Source: Psychromonas sp.
GTDB taxonomy: Bacteria; Pseudomonadota; Gammaproteobacteria; Enterobacterales; Psychromonadaceae
DNA: 37,244 nucleotides
Direction of reading: 5' to 3'
Assembly: GCA_013619145.1 (NCBI GenBank)
Contig: JABXKR010000295.1
Coordinates: forward strand, 1 to 37,244
Shown here: piece by piece, positions 16,379-25,394 of the stretch
Layout of the letters: every line of letters begins with the position of its first letter
Numbering within the stretch: position 1 is the stretch's first letter
Position numbers and translations under genes: made by a program
Notes under the pieces: model-generated
Databases searched by the model: none
The model's input: the letters and a program-made list of their open reading frames with translations, nothing else
Told to the model about the DNA's origin: nothing

Positions 16379-16387
16379 CCATGCAGC

Positions 16388-17290
16388 TTATCCTTCAGTA
16401 GACATTTTTCGGTATGGTGCAAAAATCTGTAAAATCCAATCGATAAAAACCTGCACTTTAAACGGATAATTGCTCGACTTGGGTGTTAAAAGATAATAAC
16501 TATACGGGCTAGTAAACGGCACAGCAAAAGGGATAACCAGCGAGCCATCTTCGAGTTGTTGTTCTATAAAAAATCGCGGGATCAGTGCAATCCCCATGCT
16601 GCTTACAGCAGCTTGATTCAACATATAAAAATGTGCCATACCAAACTTTTTATCGGTCGTTAGCTGTAACCCCACAGCTTTCGACCACTCCTGCCACATC
16701 TGCGGCCGCAGCGTATGTTTTAACAGCGTCATCTCGTTAATATCAGCAAGTGTGTGCATTTGCGCAGCTATTTGCGGCGAGCAGACCAGGCACAAATCTT
16801 CATCCATCAATTTAATGAAATTGACGCCTTGCGGCTCAGAGGTCGCACTGCGGATAACGATATCATAATTACTTTGCGAGAAATCAACAGGAAAATCACC
16901 AATTGATAAATCCACGTAAAGATTAGGGTAGCGCGATTTAAAATTTTCTAAGCAGGGGATCAAACAACTAATACTTAAACTGGGTAAGACATTAATCGTT
17001 AAGCTTTGCGCGCGCAAAAGCTGCGACTGAATATCAATAGTGGCATTATTAATGGTTTGCAGTGCAGTCTGAATATGAGTCAAATAACGGCTCCCCTCAT
17101 CAGTAAGCACTAACCTTCTATGCTGCCGTAAAAACAAGGGCATACCAAGATACTCTTCTAATCCTTTGATTTGTTTACTGATTGCACCATGAGTCACATG
17201 CAGCTCTTTTGCCGCTAGTGAAAAACTTACATGACGCGCAGCAGATTCAAATGTGCGCAGCGCATTTAAAGGCGGTAATTTTGGATACAT
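16388..17290 (-). CDS. LysR-family regulator, GcvA/AmpR-like
   Basis: A 300-residue LTTR. It opens LPPLNALRTFESAARHVSFS, the typical GcvA/AmpR-type N-terminus, with HTH AAKELHVTHGAISKQIKGLE, then an effector-binding domain from about residue 92. It is divergent from a TauE/SafE-family transporter gene with 132 bp between the start codons, so it may control that transporter. The effector is unknown; similar pairs respond to sulfonates, amino acids or beta-lactam signals, but nothing here decides. Confidence 0.88.
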   Translation of the reverse strand: MYPKLPPLNALRTFESAARHVSFSLAAKELHVTHGAISKQIKGLEEYLGMPLFLRQHRRLVLTDEGSRYLTHIQTALQTINNATIDIQSQLLRAQSLTINVLPSLSISCLIPCLENFKSRYPNLYVDLSIGDFPVDFSQSNYDIVIRSATSEPQGVNFIKLMDEDLCLVCSPQIAAQMHTLADINEMTLLKHTLRPQMWQEWSKAVGLQLTTDKKFGMAHFYMLNQAAVSSMGIALIPRFFIEQQLEDGSLVIPFAVPFTSPYSYYLLTPKSSNYPFKVQVFIDWILQIFAPYRKMSTEG

Positions 17291-17422
17291 TTACTTACTC
17301 ACTCAACAGCTGACCAATGTTCATGTGACAATAACTCACACAAACAGGAAGATAACTCCTTTGCACTGCAGATGCAAATTCGATTAAATAGCACTATCGA
17401 ATTTTAAACAGGTGAATATCAG

Positions 17423-18190
17423 ATGGACTTGGAAGCGTTATTAGGTGTGTCATTACAAAGCACAGCCATCCTTTTTTCGGTTGCGATACTGGCCGGATTT
17501 ATCAATGCCATTGCCGGCGGAGGCGGTTTACTGAGCATCCCCGTATTAATGTGGGCCGGGTTACCGCCAGCAACGGTATTAGCAACCAATAAACTGCAGG
17601 CATGTGGCGGTAGTTTCTTTGCCAGTTATTATTTCGTGCGTAAAAGTATTATTAAATTAGGTGAGATAAAGTTAGCAATTGCTTGTGCTTTTACGGGCAG
17701 TATTTTAGGTTCTCTTGCTGTGCAAGAGATTGATGTCAGCATTCTCGAATCAGTACTGCCCTTTTTAATTTTAGCTATCGGTGCTTATTTTTTATTTTCT
17801 AAAAAAATCACTGCCCAAGATAATAAACAGATACTCGCCCCCGCCATTTTTGCTTTTAGCATTGCCTTGTGCATCGGATTTTATGATGGTTTTTTTGGGC
17901 CGGGAACAGGAAGCTTTCTAACTTTGGCATTTGTTTCCCTGGCCGGTCATGATCTTATCAAAGCGACCGCCCATGCTAAAATACTGAATTTTGCCAGTAA
18001 TATCGCAGCCCTGCTTAGTTTTGCTTTAGCAGGTAAAGTGTTGTGGCTACTTGGAGGTAGCATGCTGATAGGCCAAGCGATAGGTGCAACACTCGGCTCT
18101 AAATTAGTGCTAACTCAAGGATGCCGATTTATTCGCCCGTTAATGGTGACCATGTCTATCGCGATGAGCGCAAAACTATTACTGCATTAA
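17423..18190 (+). CDS. TSUP-family transporter (TauE/SafE)
   Basis: A 255-residue integral membrane protein of about eight helices, of the sulfite exporter TauE/SafE family. It has the duplicated motif: AGFINAIAGGGGLLSIPVLM plus ATNKLQACGGSFFASYYF in the first half, and IGFYDGFFGPGTGSFLTLAF plus ATAHAKILNFASNIAALLSF in the second. Such proteins export sulfite, sulfoacetate or related organic anions. AGGTGAATATCAG precedes the ATG. The divergent LysR gene is the probable regulator. Confidence 0.88.
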   Translation: MDLEALLGVSLQSTAILFSVAILAGFINAIAGGGGLLSIPVLMWAGLPPATVLATNKLQACGGSFFASYYFVRKSIIKLGEIKLAIACAFTGSILGSLAVQEIDVSILESVLPFLILAIGAYFLFSKKITAQDNKQILAPAIFAFSIALCIGFYDGFFGPGTGSFLTLAFVSLAGHDLIKATAHAKILNFASNIAALLSFALAGKVLWLLGGSMLIGQAIGATLGSKLVLTQGCRFIRPLMVTMSIAMSAKLLLH

Positions 18191-18389
18191 CACTTTTTTG
18201 GGGTATCGCTTTCAACTGTGCAGCAGGTTTATCTTATTTCACTAAGTTCAATACTGATATGCGAGTACAAAGTAACTATACTTCAAATTGTCCGCTAACA
18301 AATAGACGGGCAGAGCTGCTGACAGCTCGGATAATGCAACATATAATTTCGATAACAATACAGCCTGCGTAACGAATTAAGGAATTTTT

Positions 18390-18611
18390 ATGGATTATAT
18401 TGTGCTACCACTGAGTGTATTTTTTATATTTGTCGCACCGCTATGGTTAATCTTACATTACCGCAGTCGGAAGCAGACCAGTAAAGGCTTGTCAGCTAAA
18501 GATCAAGAGCAGTTACAGGCGCTGTTGAAACGCACAGAGCAGATGCAAAAACGTATTGTATCGCTTGAAAAAATTCTTGATGCAGAAGCACCGCAGTGGA
18601 GAGAAAAATGA
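18390..18611 (+). CDS. pspB: Phage shock protein B
   Basis: PspB is a small inner-membrane protein that, with PspC, senses membrane stress and recruits PspA. This one has 73 residues. One N-terminal membrane helix (LPLSVFFIFVAPLWLILHY) is followed by a cytosolic coiled coil, DQEQLQALLKRTEQMQKRI then VSLEKILD, ending APQWREK as in PspB. TAAGGAA precedes the ATG. Its TGA overlaps the pspC ATG (ATGA). No pspA or pspF is adjacent, and no sigma-54 -24/-12 pair is visible upstream. Confidence 0.92.
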   Translation: MDYIVLPLSVFFIFVAPLWLILHYRSRKQTSKGLSAKDQEQLQALLKRTEQMQKRIVSLEKILDAEAPQWREK

Positions 18612-19003
18612 AAAGTAAAAAGAAAACACTGTATCGCGATTCTAAAAACGGGAAATTAGGCGGAGTTTGTGCCGGAATAGCCGAGTATTTTGGCACTGAG
18701 ATATGGATTGTACGCCTGTTAGTTATAACTGCATTTTTATTCTCTGCCGGATTTTTTGTTGTGCTCGCTTATATCGCAGCCTATTTCATTTTAGATGAAA
18801 TGCCAGAACAGCGAAAATGGCAACAAAGTGTATATAAAGCGCATAATGTGAAAAAGAAACCCTGGCAGGCAGGTCACTCTGCACAGCAAATATTACAAAA
18901 TGTAAGCCGCGAATTAGATGAAATGGAGAATAATATTGAGCAGATGGAAGCTTACGTTACCTCTTTTGCATTTAAAATGGACCGTGAATTTACAAATCAC
19001 TAA
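18608..19003 (+). CDS. pspC: Phage shock protein C
   Basis: A 131-residue polytopic membrane sensor. The PspC domain is at the N-terminus: LYRDSKNGKLGGVCAGIAEY, then IWIVRLLVITAFLFSAGFFV and AYIAAYFILDEMP. The C-terminal half is a predicted coiled coil (LQNVSRELDEMENNIEQME), matching the region through which PspC works with PspB and PspA. An in-frame ATG exists at 18596; the one at 18608 has GGAGAGA at proper spacing and forms the ATGA overlap with pspB, so it is chosen. No terminator is obvious after it. Confidence 0.92.
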   Translation: MKSKKKTLYRDSKNGKLGGVCAGIAEYFGTEIWIVRLLVITAFLFSAGFFVVLAYIAAYFILDEMPEQRKWQQSVYKAHNVKKKPWQAGHSAQQILQNVSRELDEMENNIEQMEAYVTSFAFKMDREFTNH

Positions 19004-19231
19004 TTGTTACAGCCCAGCGGGATCGTGCACATTAACAGAGTCTGTTACTTTGCTTTCATCCTGCTCTGTAAACATCAATAACGCCTTGATTTATAGACGC
19101 ATCTAACAAGTTTACAATTAAGTCTGTTCAATAGACTCAATATTGGAAATCTCTGTGAACTAAGCTGCATTGTATTTTTCCATATATTGTAAAATACCGT
19201 GTTGATATAAGCTTAGAAGGCGATGTAAAAA

Positions 19232-22200
19232 ATGATCCAAGCGCAGAATTCATTTTCAAACAGTTTGCAGCTCGACTGGCAGCGTGCCAAGCAACTAGAG
19301 GCTATCTTTAGCTTTTATCAAAGCTCAGATCCTGAAAGCCTATGTCGCTTTGCTTCAGCGTTCGCCAAAGAGCAACAAATACCGCTAAAATTTATTCGCT
19401 TACAACCTAATTCAGCTTACGCCCCCTTTGCTGCCATATTTACTCTGTTAATTCAAAGCTTAAATGAATCCTCCTATAGCGTTGAAGAAGTAGTCTGTCA
19501 GGCGACCAGTTACAAACCTTTACAACAGAACTTAACAGCCATCCTAAAAGGCGAAATATTTAAGCGCAGCGAAATGGTAGTGGTAGATGATCTGTTTTTT
19601 GAGAAACAGGCGATTACTGAAGCAATCGTAAACTTGATTGAAATACTGATAACGAAACCCTCGCTACTTGTGATAAGCGACTGGCATTACGCCTCTGCAT
19701 CGGCCATCGAGCTATTAAAAGTGTTGGCAACAAGAAAATTAGCAATACCGCTTATGGTAATGGTATCAATTGATAGCCAATATGCCCTGGTCAATAGACA
19801 AGATGATGAAGCATGGGAAAGTTTCTTGGATTGGTTAGATGACACAGCGCTATTGCATAAAGTGCCTGACTGCGATTGTACACCGATGCTCGAATGGGCG
19901 TACAGCTCAACATCGGATCTGACATCACAATTACTAGAGCAAAATGCCAGTTTAATGGCATGGCCGGAGGTAGAAGCATTGGCGCGCTTTTTACTCGAAG
20001 ATCCGGCAATATCTGATGTAAACAAAGTAGAGCTACGCTTAAGACTGGCCGAAGCTTTATTATTCGCCGATGATCTAAATGCTGCACTTAACGAGCTTGA
20101 GTCATTACAGGTATTTCAAGAGCTTATAACTACCACTTACGACCGCGTACGCTTATTTAATTTGTTAAGCATAACCTTAGTGCAACGGCAAAGCTTCGAA
20201 GAGGCGATGCAATGCGCGGAAGTGGCCCTTGATATCGCTAAACAAGCTGACGACGGGCACCTGTTAGCACAGTCGATGTTTGTTAATTTCTATGCTCACG
20301 ATAAGTCATCAACCCCTCTACCACTGCTGGTATTTGAACAACTTGATCGAGAACTGCAGCTGTATAATATGGATTGTTCACACCTGTACGTACTGCGCAA
20401 TTATTACACTTACCTGCGATTTTACGACGATTTAAACTCGAAAACAGCCCTCGACGTTACCCAGCGAGGGGTAAAGCTAGCTAAAGAGATTGGGCACCGT
20501 CAAGGCATAGCCGCCAGCTATCATAGCAAGGGTATAATTTATTCGTATATTAACCGCTATCAGGCCACTTTCAGATGTTTTGCCATCAGTTCACGGATCC
20601 GTGAACAGTTAGGCGAGGCCAATGAACGAGTAAGAATGCATAACGGCACTGGATATTTTAATACCCTGCTAGAGCAATACCAAGATGCGCAAACTCAATA
20701 CTTGGCAGCCTACAATATTGCTCGCCAAACCTGCGACTACTCAGAATTATTTGTCACCCTATATAACTTTGCCTGGCTGTACTTTTCTACCCGTGATTAT
20801 CAACGGGCGACTGACATACTGGAGCAACTAGTACGTATCTGTCGGATTCGGCAAATGACCCATTTCCCATTTCGTAACCTATACGATATATTTAGCTTGA
20901 AGGGTTTATGCCATACAAAATTGGGGGAACTCAGGAGTGCCCAACAGTGTTTAGAGCGGATGCAAAGGCTGCCGTTTAAACCTTCGAGCACAGGTAAGTT
21001 TTTACAAGCCCTATTGAAAGGCAGCTTGTATGGAGCAGACGGCAATCTACAGCAAGCCCGCGAAATACTTGAACAAGCACCAGCCATATTAGGTCAAGTT
21101 GTCGATATGGACACCTCTTTGTTACCTCGCTGTAGCACCGAATTATTAGAGGTATACAGTCGCCAAAGTGACTGGCAAGCTTGTAATACGCTTGTCGATA
21201 ATAGTTTGCTTATGTGTGAAAAATTGTCGTTACCGCGTTTTACTGAAACATTCACCTTTATTAAACTGCAAGTTGCACTGCAGCAGCCAGTCTATGCACG
21301 CGATCTTCCGGTTTATCCATTGCCCGAAGTCTCGCTACAGCTAGATGATCTGGTGCGCAATGCCAAACAAGTTACTCAGCTAAGACAAGTACAACAACGC
21401 CTGCGTGAAATGCAGTTGATTAGCCGCATGCAATCCTTACCTGAACGCTTCAATACAACTCAAGAGCTTGCCGAGGAAAGTTTGAAATTAGTATGCGCAA
21501 ACTTCACCATCCAAGTGGGGATGATTTATCGCCTTAACGGCAAACAATGGCAGCTGTGCTGTCAAGTCGGTAATATGCAGTCCCTTAAAGGTGTGAATAA
21601 TTACTTAGAAGATATAGCTGATAAAAGGAAGCCCTGGGTTGAAAACAGCTTTTGCTCGCTAGGTGAAGATGGTAAACGCGCCACTTATGATTCGGTGGCT
21701 TGTTTGCCAGTCTTTGTCGAAGAACACCTTTACGGAGCGATGATCCTTTGTAACTTTAATCGTAATCGCTATTTTGATCGTCAAGAGCAAGATATATTGC
21801 ATTTAATCAGCCGCCAACTAGGCAGCCAATTGCAGTTGCTTAACCACCAGGAAAACTTGCTGAAAATGTCCTCTACTGATCCATTAACGAGCTTGTTTAA
21901 TCGTCAGGCATTATTAACACGCCTAGAGCAAGAATTACTTTTGTATGAGCAGCACACAGATACTTACCAATTCTCCTTGGCCTATATTGATTTAGATAAC
22001 TTTAAAAAAGTGAATGACTTATTAGGTCATGACGTAGGCGACAAGGTGCTTAAAGCATTTGCCAGATTATTAGTGCAGACTATGAGATCTGGGGATATTG
22101 TAGCTAGATGGGGTGGCGATGAGTTTGTTGTGCTATTCCCGAATGCCAATCACGCAGATGCGCAAATTACTGCAGAACGTTTATTAACAAACCTGAAAAA

Positions 22201-22429
22201 ACAGAAATTTTTTAGACCTGAGCTAACTAAATGGGCTGATAAGCCGGAAATAGTTGCGAATTTGCCTGACTTAAGTTGCTCTATTGGTATTAGCGACTGT
22301 GCTGGAGTCGACTACGATAAACTCAGCGAAGATTGGTTACTTAAGCAAGCTGACCGCGCATTGTATCAAGCCAAAGCCGAAGGGAAAGGCAGGGTTTGTG
22401 TAATAAGTAAAAGTATGGATTGCGGTTGA
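19232..22429 (+). CDS. Large diguanylate cyclase: degenerate ATPase-like, TPR, GAF, GGDEF
   Basis: A 1065-residue soluble protein. Residues 1-210 resemble the AAA/STAND ATPase module of MalT-like regulators: a Walker-B-like MVVVDDLFFE (about 113) and SDWHYASASAIELLKVLATR, a clear relative of the DLHWAD-x-xSLELL motif, but no GxxxxGK Walker A; the matching spot reads FYQSSDPESLCRFA. Residues 260-700 are TPR-like helical repeats. A GAF-type domain spans about 730-875, and a GGDEF domain follows from about 890. The active motif is RWGGDEFVVLF and an RSGD inhibitory site lies five residues before it, so it should make c-di-GMP with feedback control. Signal unknown. Confidence 0.88.
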   Translation: MIQAQNSFSNSLQLDWQRAKQLEAIFSFYQSSDPESLCRFASAFAKEQQIPLKFIRLQPNSAYAPFAAIFTLLIQSLNESSYSVEEVVCQATSYKPLQQNLTAILKGEIFKRSEMVVVDDLFFEKQAITEAIVNLIEILITKPSLLVISDWHYASASAIELLKVLATRKLAIPLMVMVSIDSQYALVNRQDDEAWESFLDWLDDTALLHKVPDCDCTPMLEWAYSSTSDLTSQLLEQNASLMAWPEVEALARFLLEDPAISDVNKVELRLRLAEALLFADDLNAALNELESLQVFQELITTTYDRVRLFNLLSITLVQRQSFEEAMQCAEVALDIAKQADDGHLLAQSMFVNFYAHDKSSTPLPLLVFEQLDRELQLYNMDCSHLYVLRNYYTYLRFYDDLNSKTALDVTQRGVKLAKEIGHRQGIAASYHSKGIIYSYINRYQATFRCFAISSRIREQLGEANERVRMHNGTGYFNTLLEQYQDAQTQYLAAYNIARQTCDYSELFVTLYNFAWLYFSTRDYQRATDILEQLVRICRIRQMTHFPFRNLYDIFSLKGLCHTKLGELRSAQQCLERMQRLPFKPSSTGKFLQALLKGSLYGADGNLQQAREILEQAPAILGQVVDMDTSLLPRCSTELLEVYSRQSDWQACNTLVDNSLLMCEKLSLPRFTETFTFIKLQVALQQPVYARDLPVYPLPEVSLQLDDLVRNAKQVTQLRQVQQRLREMQLISRMQSLPERFNTTQELAEESLKLVCANFTIQVGMIYRLNGKQWQLCCQVGNMQSLKGVNNYLEDIADKRKPWVENSFCSLGEDGKRATYDSVACLPVFVEEHLYGAMILCNFNRNRYFDRQEQDILHLISRQLGSQLQLLNHQENLLKMSSTDPLTSLFNRQALLTRLEQELLLYEQHTDTYQFSLAYIDLDNFKKVNDLLGHDVGDKVLKAFARLLVQTMRSGDIVARWGGDEFVVLFPNANHADAQITAERLLTNLKKQKFFRPELTKWADKPEIVANLPDLSCSIGISDCAGVDYDKLSEDWLLKQADRALYQAKAEGKGRVCVISKSMDCG

Positions 22430-22642
22430 GATTAGGCAAATGCTATTAATCGTATTTATAAAAGCTGCGTAGGCTAAGACAACGCAAGGATTGACGGGCT
22501 GCTCATATTAAGGCGAGCCCTAGCTAATAAGCAAAATACTAAGCCTAAATCTCGATTTTTTCACCACAGTATCTCTAGCATAACCTCGCTTTTTTAAATT
22601 TACCGGTATTTAATAGCGTGATAACAGCCAAGGAAAAAACAG

Positions 22643-23518
22643 ATGTCGAACATACTTTTATTAGCCAATCTAAACTGTGATCGGGTATTGCAGCTGGATA
22701 AACCGTTAACCACAGGCGGCCGTCATCACTACGATGATATGGGACGGCGTTTAGGTGGCGGTGGCGCGAACACAGGTTTAGGTCTGGTCTTTGCGGGACA
22801 TCATGTCGCTTTAGTTAGCCAAATCGGTAATGATAAAACGGCTGACTGGTTATTAGCTGAAGCGAGTCTGCAGGGGCTGGATTGCCATTTATTACAACGT
22901 AATGATCTGCTCACACCGGAATTACTGCTGCTTATGACACCTGATGGAGAACGAACCATAATTCGACCTCATCGCCCGGTGTTTACTCTGGGGCTGGCAC
23001 CGGATTTCACGCTTTGGGATGCGCTCTATATCAATTCATCTGCAGTCGGCGCTGAAATTTGGGCCAAGGCTGCTCTTGAACATACTTTAGTTGTGGCACA
23101 ATTAAGCAAAGATGAACGTGCCCGCCCCTGCCATATCTTAATTTCATCGAAATCAGATATGGCTGGTCGTTGCTTAAATATGGATGACAGCGCTGCAATA
23201 TGGCAATACGGCCAGCAGATTGCAGGCACACAGTTACGCTACTTTATTGTTACTGATGGACAAAATGGTGCCACGGCTTATAGCCAGCAATCCCAACTGA
23301 ATATTCCTGCGCTAGCGGCGAAAGTGGTGGATACTACCGGCGCGGGGGATGCTTTTGCTTCCGGCCTGATCAATGCTCTACTTGAGAAAAAAGAGATCAC
23401 TGCCGCGATGAGCCAAGGGGCATATTGGGCTGCAATTGCAGTAGCAACAGATAGTTCGACTCCGGGTAAAGAGTTACAAAACTACCTGATGAAATTGCGA
23501 GGTTCCAGCAGAGTTTAA
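22643..23518 (+). CDS. PfkB-family sugar kinase
   Basis: A 291-residue ribokinase-fold kinase. The first PfkB signature is LGGGGANTGLGLVFAGHHVA (about residue 37); the second is VVDTTGAGDAFASGLINALL (about 230), with the catalytic Asp in GAGD. It phosphorylates a sugar or nucleoside with ATP; the substrate cannot be told. There is no sugar operon around it. The next gene downstream, adenosine deaminase, has its own riboswitch leader. AAGGAAAAAAC precedes the ATG. Confidence 0.87.
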   Translation: MSNILLLANLNCDRVLQLDKPLTTGGRHHYDDMGRRLGGGGANTGLGLVFAGHHVALVSQIGNDKTADWLLAEASLQGLDCHLLQRNDLLTPELLLLMTPDGERTIIRPHRPVFTLGLAPDFTLWDALYINSSAVGAEIWAKAALEHTLVVAQLSKDERARPCHILISSKSDMAGRCLNMDDSAAIWQYGQQIAGTQLRYFIVTDGQNGATAYSQQSQLNIPALAAKVVDTTGAGDAFASGLINALLEKKEITAAMSQGAYWAAIAVATDSSTPGKELQNYLMKLRGSSRV

Positions 23519-23527
23519 CGCTTTGAG

Positions 23528-23550
23528 AGCCCGGCTTAAAAAGCCGGGCT
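23528..23550 (+). terminator. Hairpin terminator after the sugar kinase gene
   Basis: AGCCCGGCTT (23528-23537) pairs perfectly with AAGCCGGGCT (23541-23550), loop AAA, 9 bp past the stop. The stem is very stable, but no T-run follows, so it may be an imperfect terminator or an mRNA-end stabiliser. Confidence 0.55.
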
Positions 23551-23819
23551 AGTTGCAATTGCAGAAGGTTAATTTCTATAACAGGGCAGCCAAAGCTTTT
23601 AACTAAAAAAGTAATGGCTTTCCTCTTTTTCATAAAAAAAGACAGGGATGCATATTTATTCTCATAAAACCTCTACAGCCAGCTGTAAATGGCACTTAAA
23701 TAACCCAGGAAAACTAGAGTCATCTCTTGCATTTTACATTAAAAATAAAAAGATAAGGCTCTCGTTCCTTATATGGATTGCAGGGTATAGAGCATGCTGA
23801 TAAAGTACCCTGCTAAATT

Positions 23820-23925
23820 GCTTCGTATAATCCCAATGATATGGTTTGGGAGTTTCTACCAAGATCCTTAAATTCTTGATTATGAAGTCTGTAACTTTAC
23901 GTACCTAAAATAAAGGTAGAGACTG
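23820..23925 (+). promoter_or_regulatory. Adenine (purine) riboswitch controlling add
   Basis: The aptamer spans 23820-23888. P1 is CTTCGT (23821-23826) with ATGAAG (23882-23887). The conserved core TATAATCCCAATGATATGG leads into P2, with GTTTCTACCAAGA as J2/3 and P3 CAAGA/TCTTG. The specificity base is T at 23880 (GAT-TATG), which means adenine, not guanine. It closely matches the Vibrio vulnificus add riboswitch. The expression platform looks translational: AGTCT (23886-23890), overlapping P1, can pair with AGACT (23920-23924) just before the ATG, and TACCT (23902-23906) can hide AGGTA (23914-23918), the Shine-Dalgarno. Adenine binding should free the start. Confidence 0.93.
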
Positions 23926-24921
23926 ATGAATTACTTTAACTTACCTAAGATCGATCTGCATTGCCATCTAGATGGTAGTGTCCGCCCGCAAACAATTATT
24001 GATCTCGCTCAGCAGCAAAATATTACCTTGCCGAGTGAAGATATTAATGAAATAAACACCTTAATGATTGCTCCTGAAACCTGTCTAAACTTAGATGAAT
24101 ATCTGAAGCGATTCGAACTGCCGCTATCAGTAATGCAGATTGCAGAGGGTATCGAGCGTATCTCATTTGAGCTATTTGAAGACGCGGCTAAAGAGAACGT
24201 TAAATATTTAGAAGTTCGTTTTGGTCCTCTACTGCACCTTGAACAAGGTCTGACTCTCGATCAGATTATCGGCAGTGCAGTAAAAGGGATGAAGCGAGCT
24301 GAAAAACTATACGATATCAAAGGTAACTACATTCTATCGTTACTAAGACATATGCCTAAAGAAGGTATTAAAGGTGTTGTTGACGCAGGTGCAAAATATC
24401 TTAATAACGGTGTTGTTGCTTTTGATTTAGCAGGTGGTGAACTACCGGGGTTCTGCGAAGAATTCGTACCTTATGCGCAATATGCTGCAGAGAAAGGTTA
24501 CCGAATTACCATTCATGCTGGTGAGCAAGGCTCCGGCCAGAACGTATATGATGCAGTATCGCTACTGGGTGCTGAACGAGTTGGACACGGTATCCATATT
24601 AAAGGGCACGCGCCAGCCTATGATCTGGTCAAAAGCAAAGCGGTTGCTTTGGAAACCTGCCCGAGCAGTAACGTACAGACCAAAGCTGTGGACAACCTTA
24701 GCAGCCATCCGATAAAAGAATTTTATCAGGACGGTGTGCTTATCACTATTAATACTGATAATCGTACCGTTTCTAATACCACCATGACCGATGAAGTGCG
24801 TAAAGTTATGGAAGAGTTCAAGTTGAGCCGTGAAGATTACTTTAATATCTATAAGATAAGCGTTGCACACTCATTCGCCAGCGAGTCAGTGAAACAGCAC
24901 TTACTGCAGTACGCTGAGTAA
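23926..24921 (+). CDS. add: Adenosine deaminase
   Basis: A 331-residue zinc amidohydrolase converting adenosine (and deoxyadenosine) to inosine in purine salvage. Motifs in order: [11 protein letters not shown] (zinc HxH, residue 9 on), [17 protein letters not shown] (zinc His and catalytic Glu, about 190), [19 protein letters not shown], and [13 protein letters not shown], where the expected SxxD metal loop reads NTDN. Length is the family norm. It is controlled by the adenine riboswitch directly upstream and closed by a clear terminator, so it forms its own unit. Confidence 0.95.
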   Translation: MNYFNLPKIDLHCHLDGSVRPQTIIDLAQQQNITLPSEDINEINTLMIAPETCLNLDEYLKRFELPLSVMQIAEGIERISFELFEDAAKENVKYLEVRFGPLLHLEQGLTLDQIIGSAVKGMKRAEKLYDIKGNYILSLLRHMPKEGIKGVVDAGAKYLNNGVVAFDLAGGELPGFCEEFVPYAQYAAEKGYRITIHAGEQGSGQNVYDAVSLLGAERVGHGIHIKGHAPAYDLVKSKAVALETCPSSNVQTKAVDNLSSHPIKEFYQDGVLITINTDNRTVSNTTMTDEVRKVMEEFKLSREDYFNIYKISVAHSFASESVKQHLLQYAE

Positions 24922-24980
24922 CCTTAATCACGCTAATCCTGAAATACTAGCTACTGTTTGGATTGCTAGAAAATAAAGGA

Positions 24981-25016
24981 AGCCAGCAGTTAATTTATTT
25001 AACAGCTGGCTTTTTT
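24981..25016 (+). terminator. Rho-independent terminator of add
   Basis: AGCCAGCAGTTAA (24981-24993) pairs with TTAACAGCTGGCT (24999-25011) with one A-A mismatch, then six T. It lies 60 bp past the add stop. Confidence 0.85.
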
Positions 25017-25067
25017 ATATCTGTTTCTATCTTGCTACATATTTAGCCAGCTTTTCCCGCAAGCCTG

Positions 25068-25184
25068 CTAATCTAAAACATAATCTGTGGTAATAATTTC
25101 AAGAACATGACCATTCGGATCTTCAAAATATAATCTCCGACCATCATAAAGTCTATTGATAGAACTGTCGCACCACCAAGAGTG
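25068..25184 (-). pseudogene. C-terminal remnant of a VOC/glyoxalase-family gene
   Basis: A 38-codon open stretch on the minus strand ends at a stop (25068-25070) and translates to HSWWCDSSINRLYDG followed by GRRLYFEDPNGHVLEIIT. This is the final strand-and-metal-ligand segment of VOC proteins (typically INH..GG.GVYF.DPDGH..EIIT), keeping the terminal glutamate. An in-frame stop (25185-25187) precedes it, and nothing upstream looks like the rest of the domain. It is a decayed gene end and too short for any function. Confidence 0.72.
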
Positions 25185-25279
25185 CTAGCATAATCGTCCA
25201 AATAACAAACATTTCCACATTTAATATTTGCTTAACACTCTATTTAACAGCCTAATTGATATTAGATCGCAACCTGTCA

Positions 25280-25308
25280 TTGACTTGGACGTCTAGACGT
25301 CCTAGTAT
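25280..25308 (+). promoter_or_regulatory. metNIQ promoter with two MetJ boxes in the spacer
   Basis: TTGACT (25280-25285) and TAGTAT (25303-25308) are 17 bp apart. The spacer contains GGACGTCTAGACGTCC (25287-25302), two tandem 8-bp met boxes with consensus AGACGTCT. MetJ with S-adenosylmethionine would directly block RNA polymerase. The predicted transcript starts about 80 nt before metN. Confidence 0.85.
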
Positions 25309-25394
25309 CGTTTTGTTGTTTACGTTTTAATGCTCGCTTTGCCTACAGTGCAGACAGAACAATAACGTACTCTTAATTAAATTCAGGAAATTTG

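Larger units (their letters stand above)
23519..23925. other. Intergenic region and adenosine-deaminase leader
   Basis: It holds a hairpin after the sugar kinase (23528-23550), an AT-rich stretch that must contain the add promoter, a long-loop hairpin (GCAGGGTA 23780-23787 / TACCCTGC 23806-23813), and the adenine riboswitch. Confidence 0.7.

Noticed and set aside
18121-18372. 83-codon plus ORF between the TauE/SafE gene and pspB, considered as a small third psp gene
   Set aside because: It starts inside the transporter gene in another frame, has no membrane or coiled-coil segment and no ribosome-binding site.
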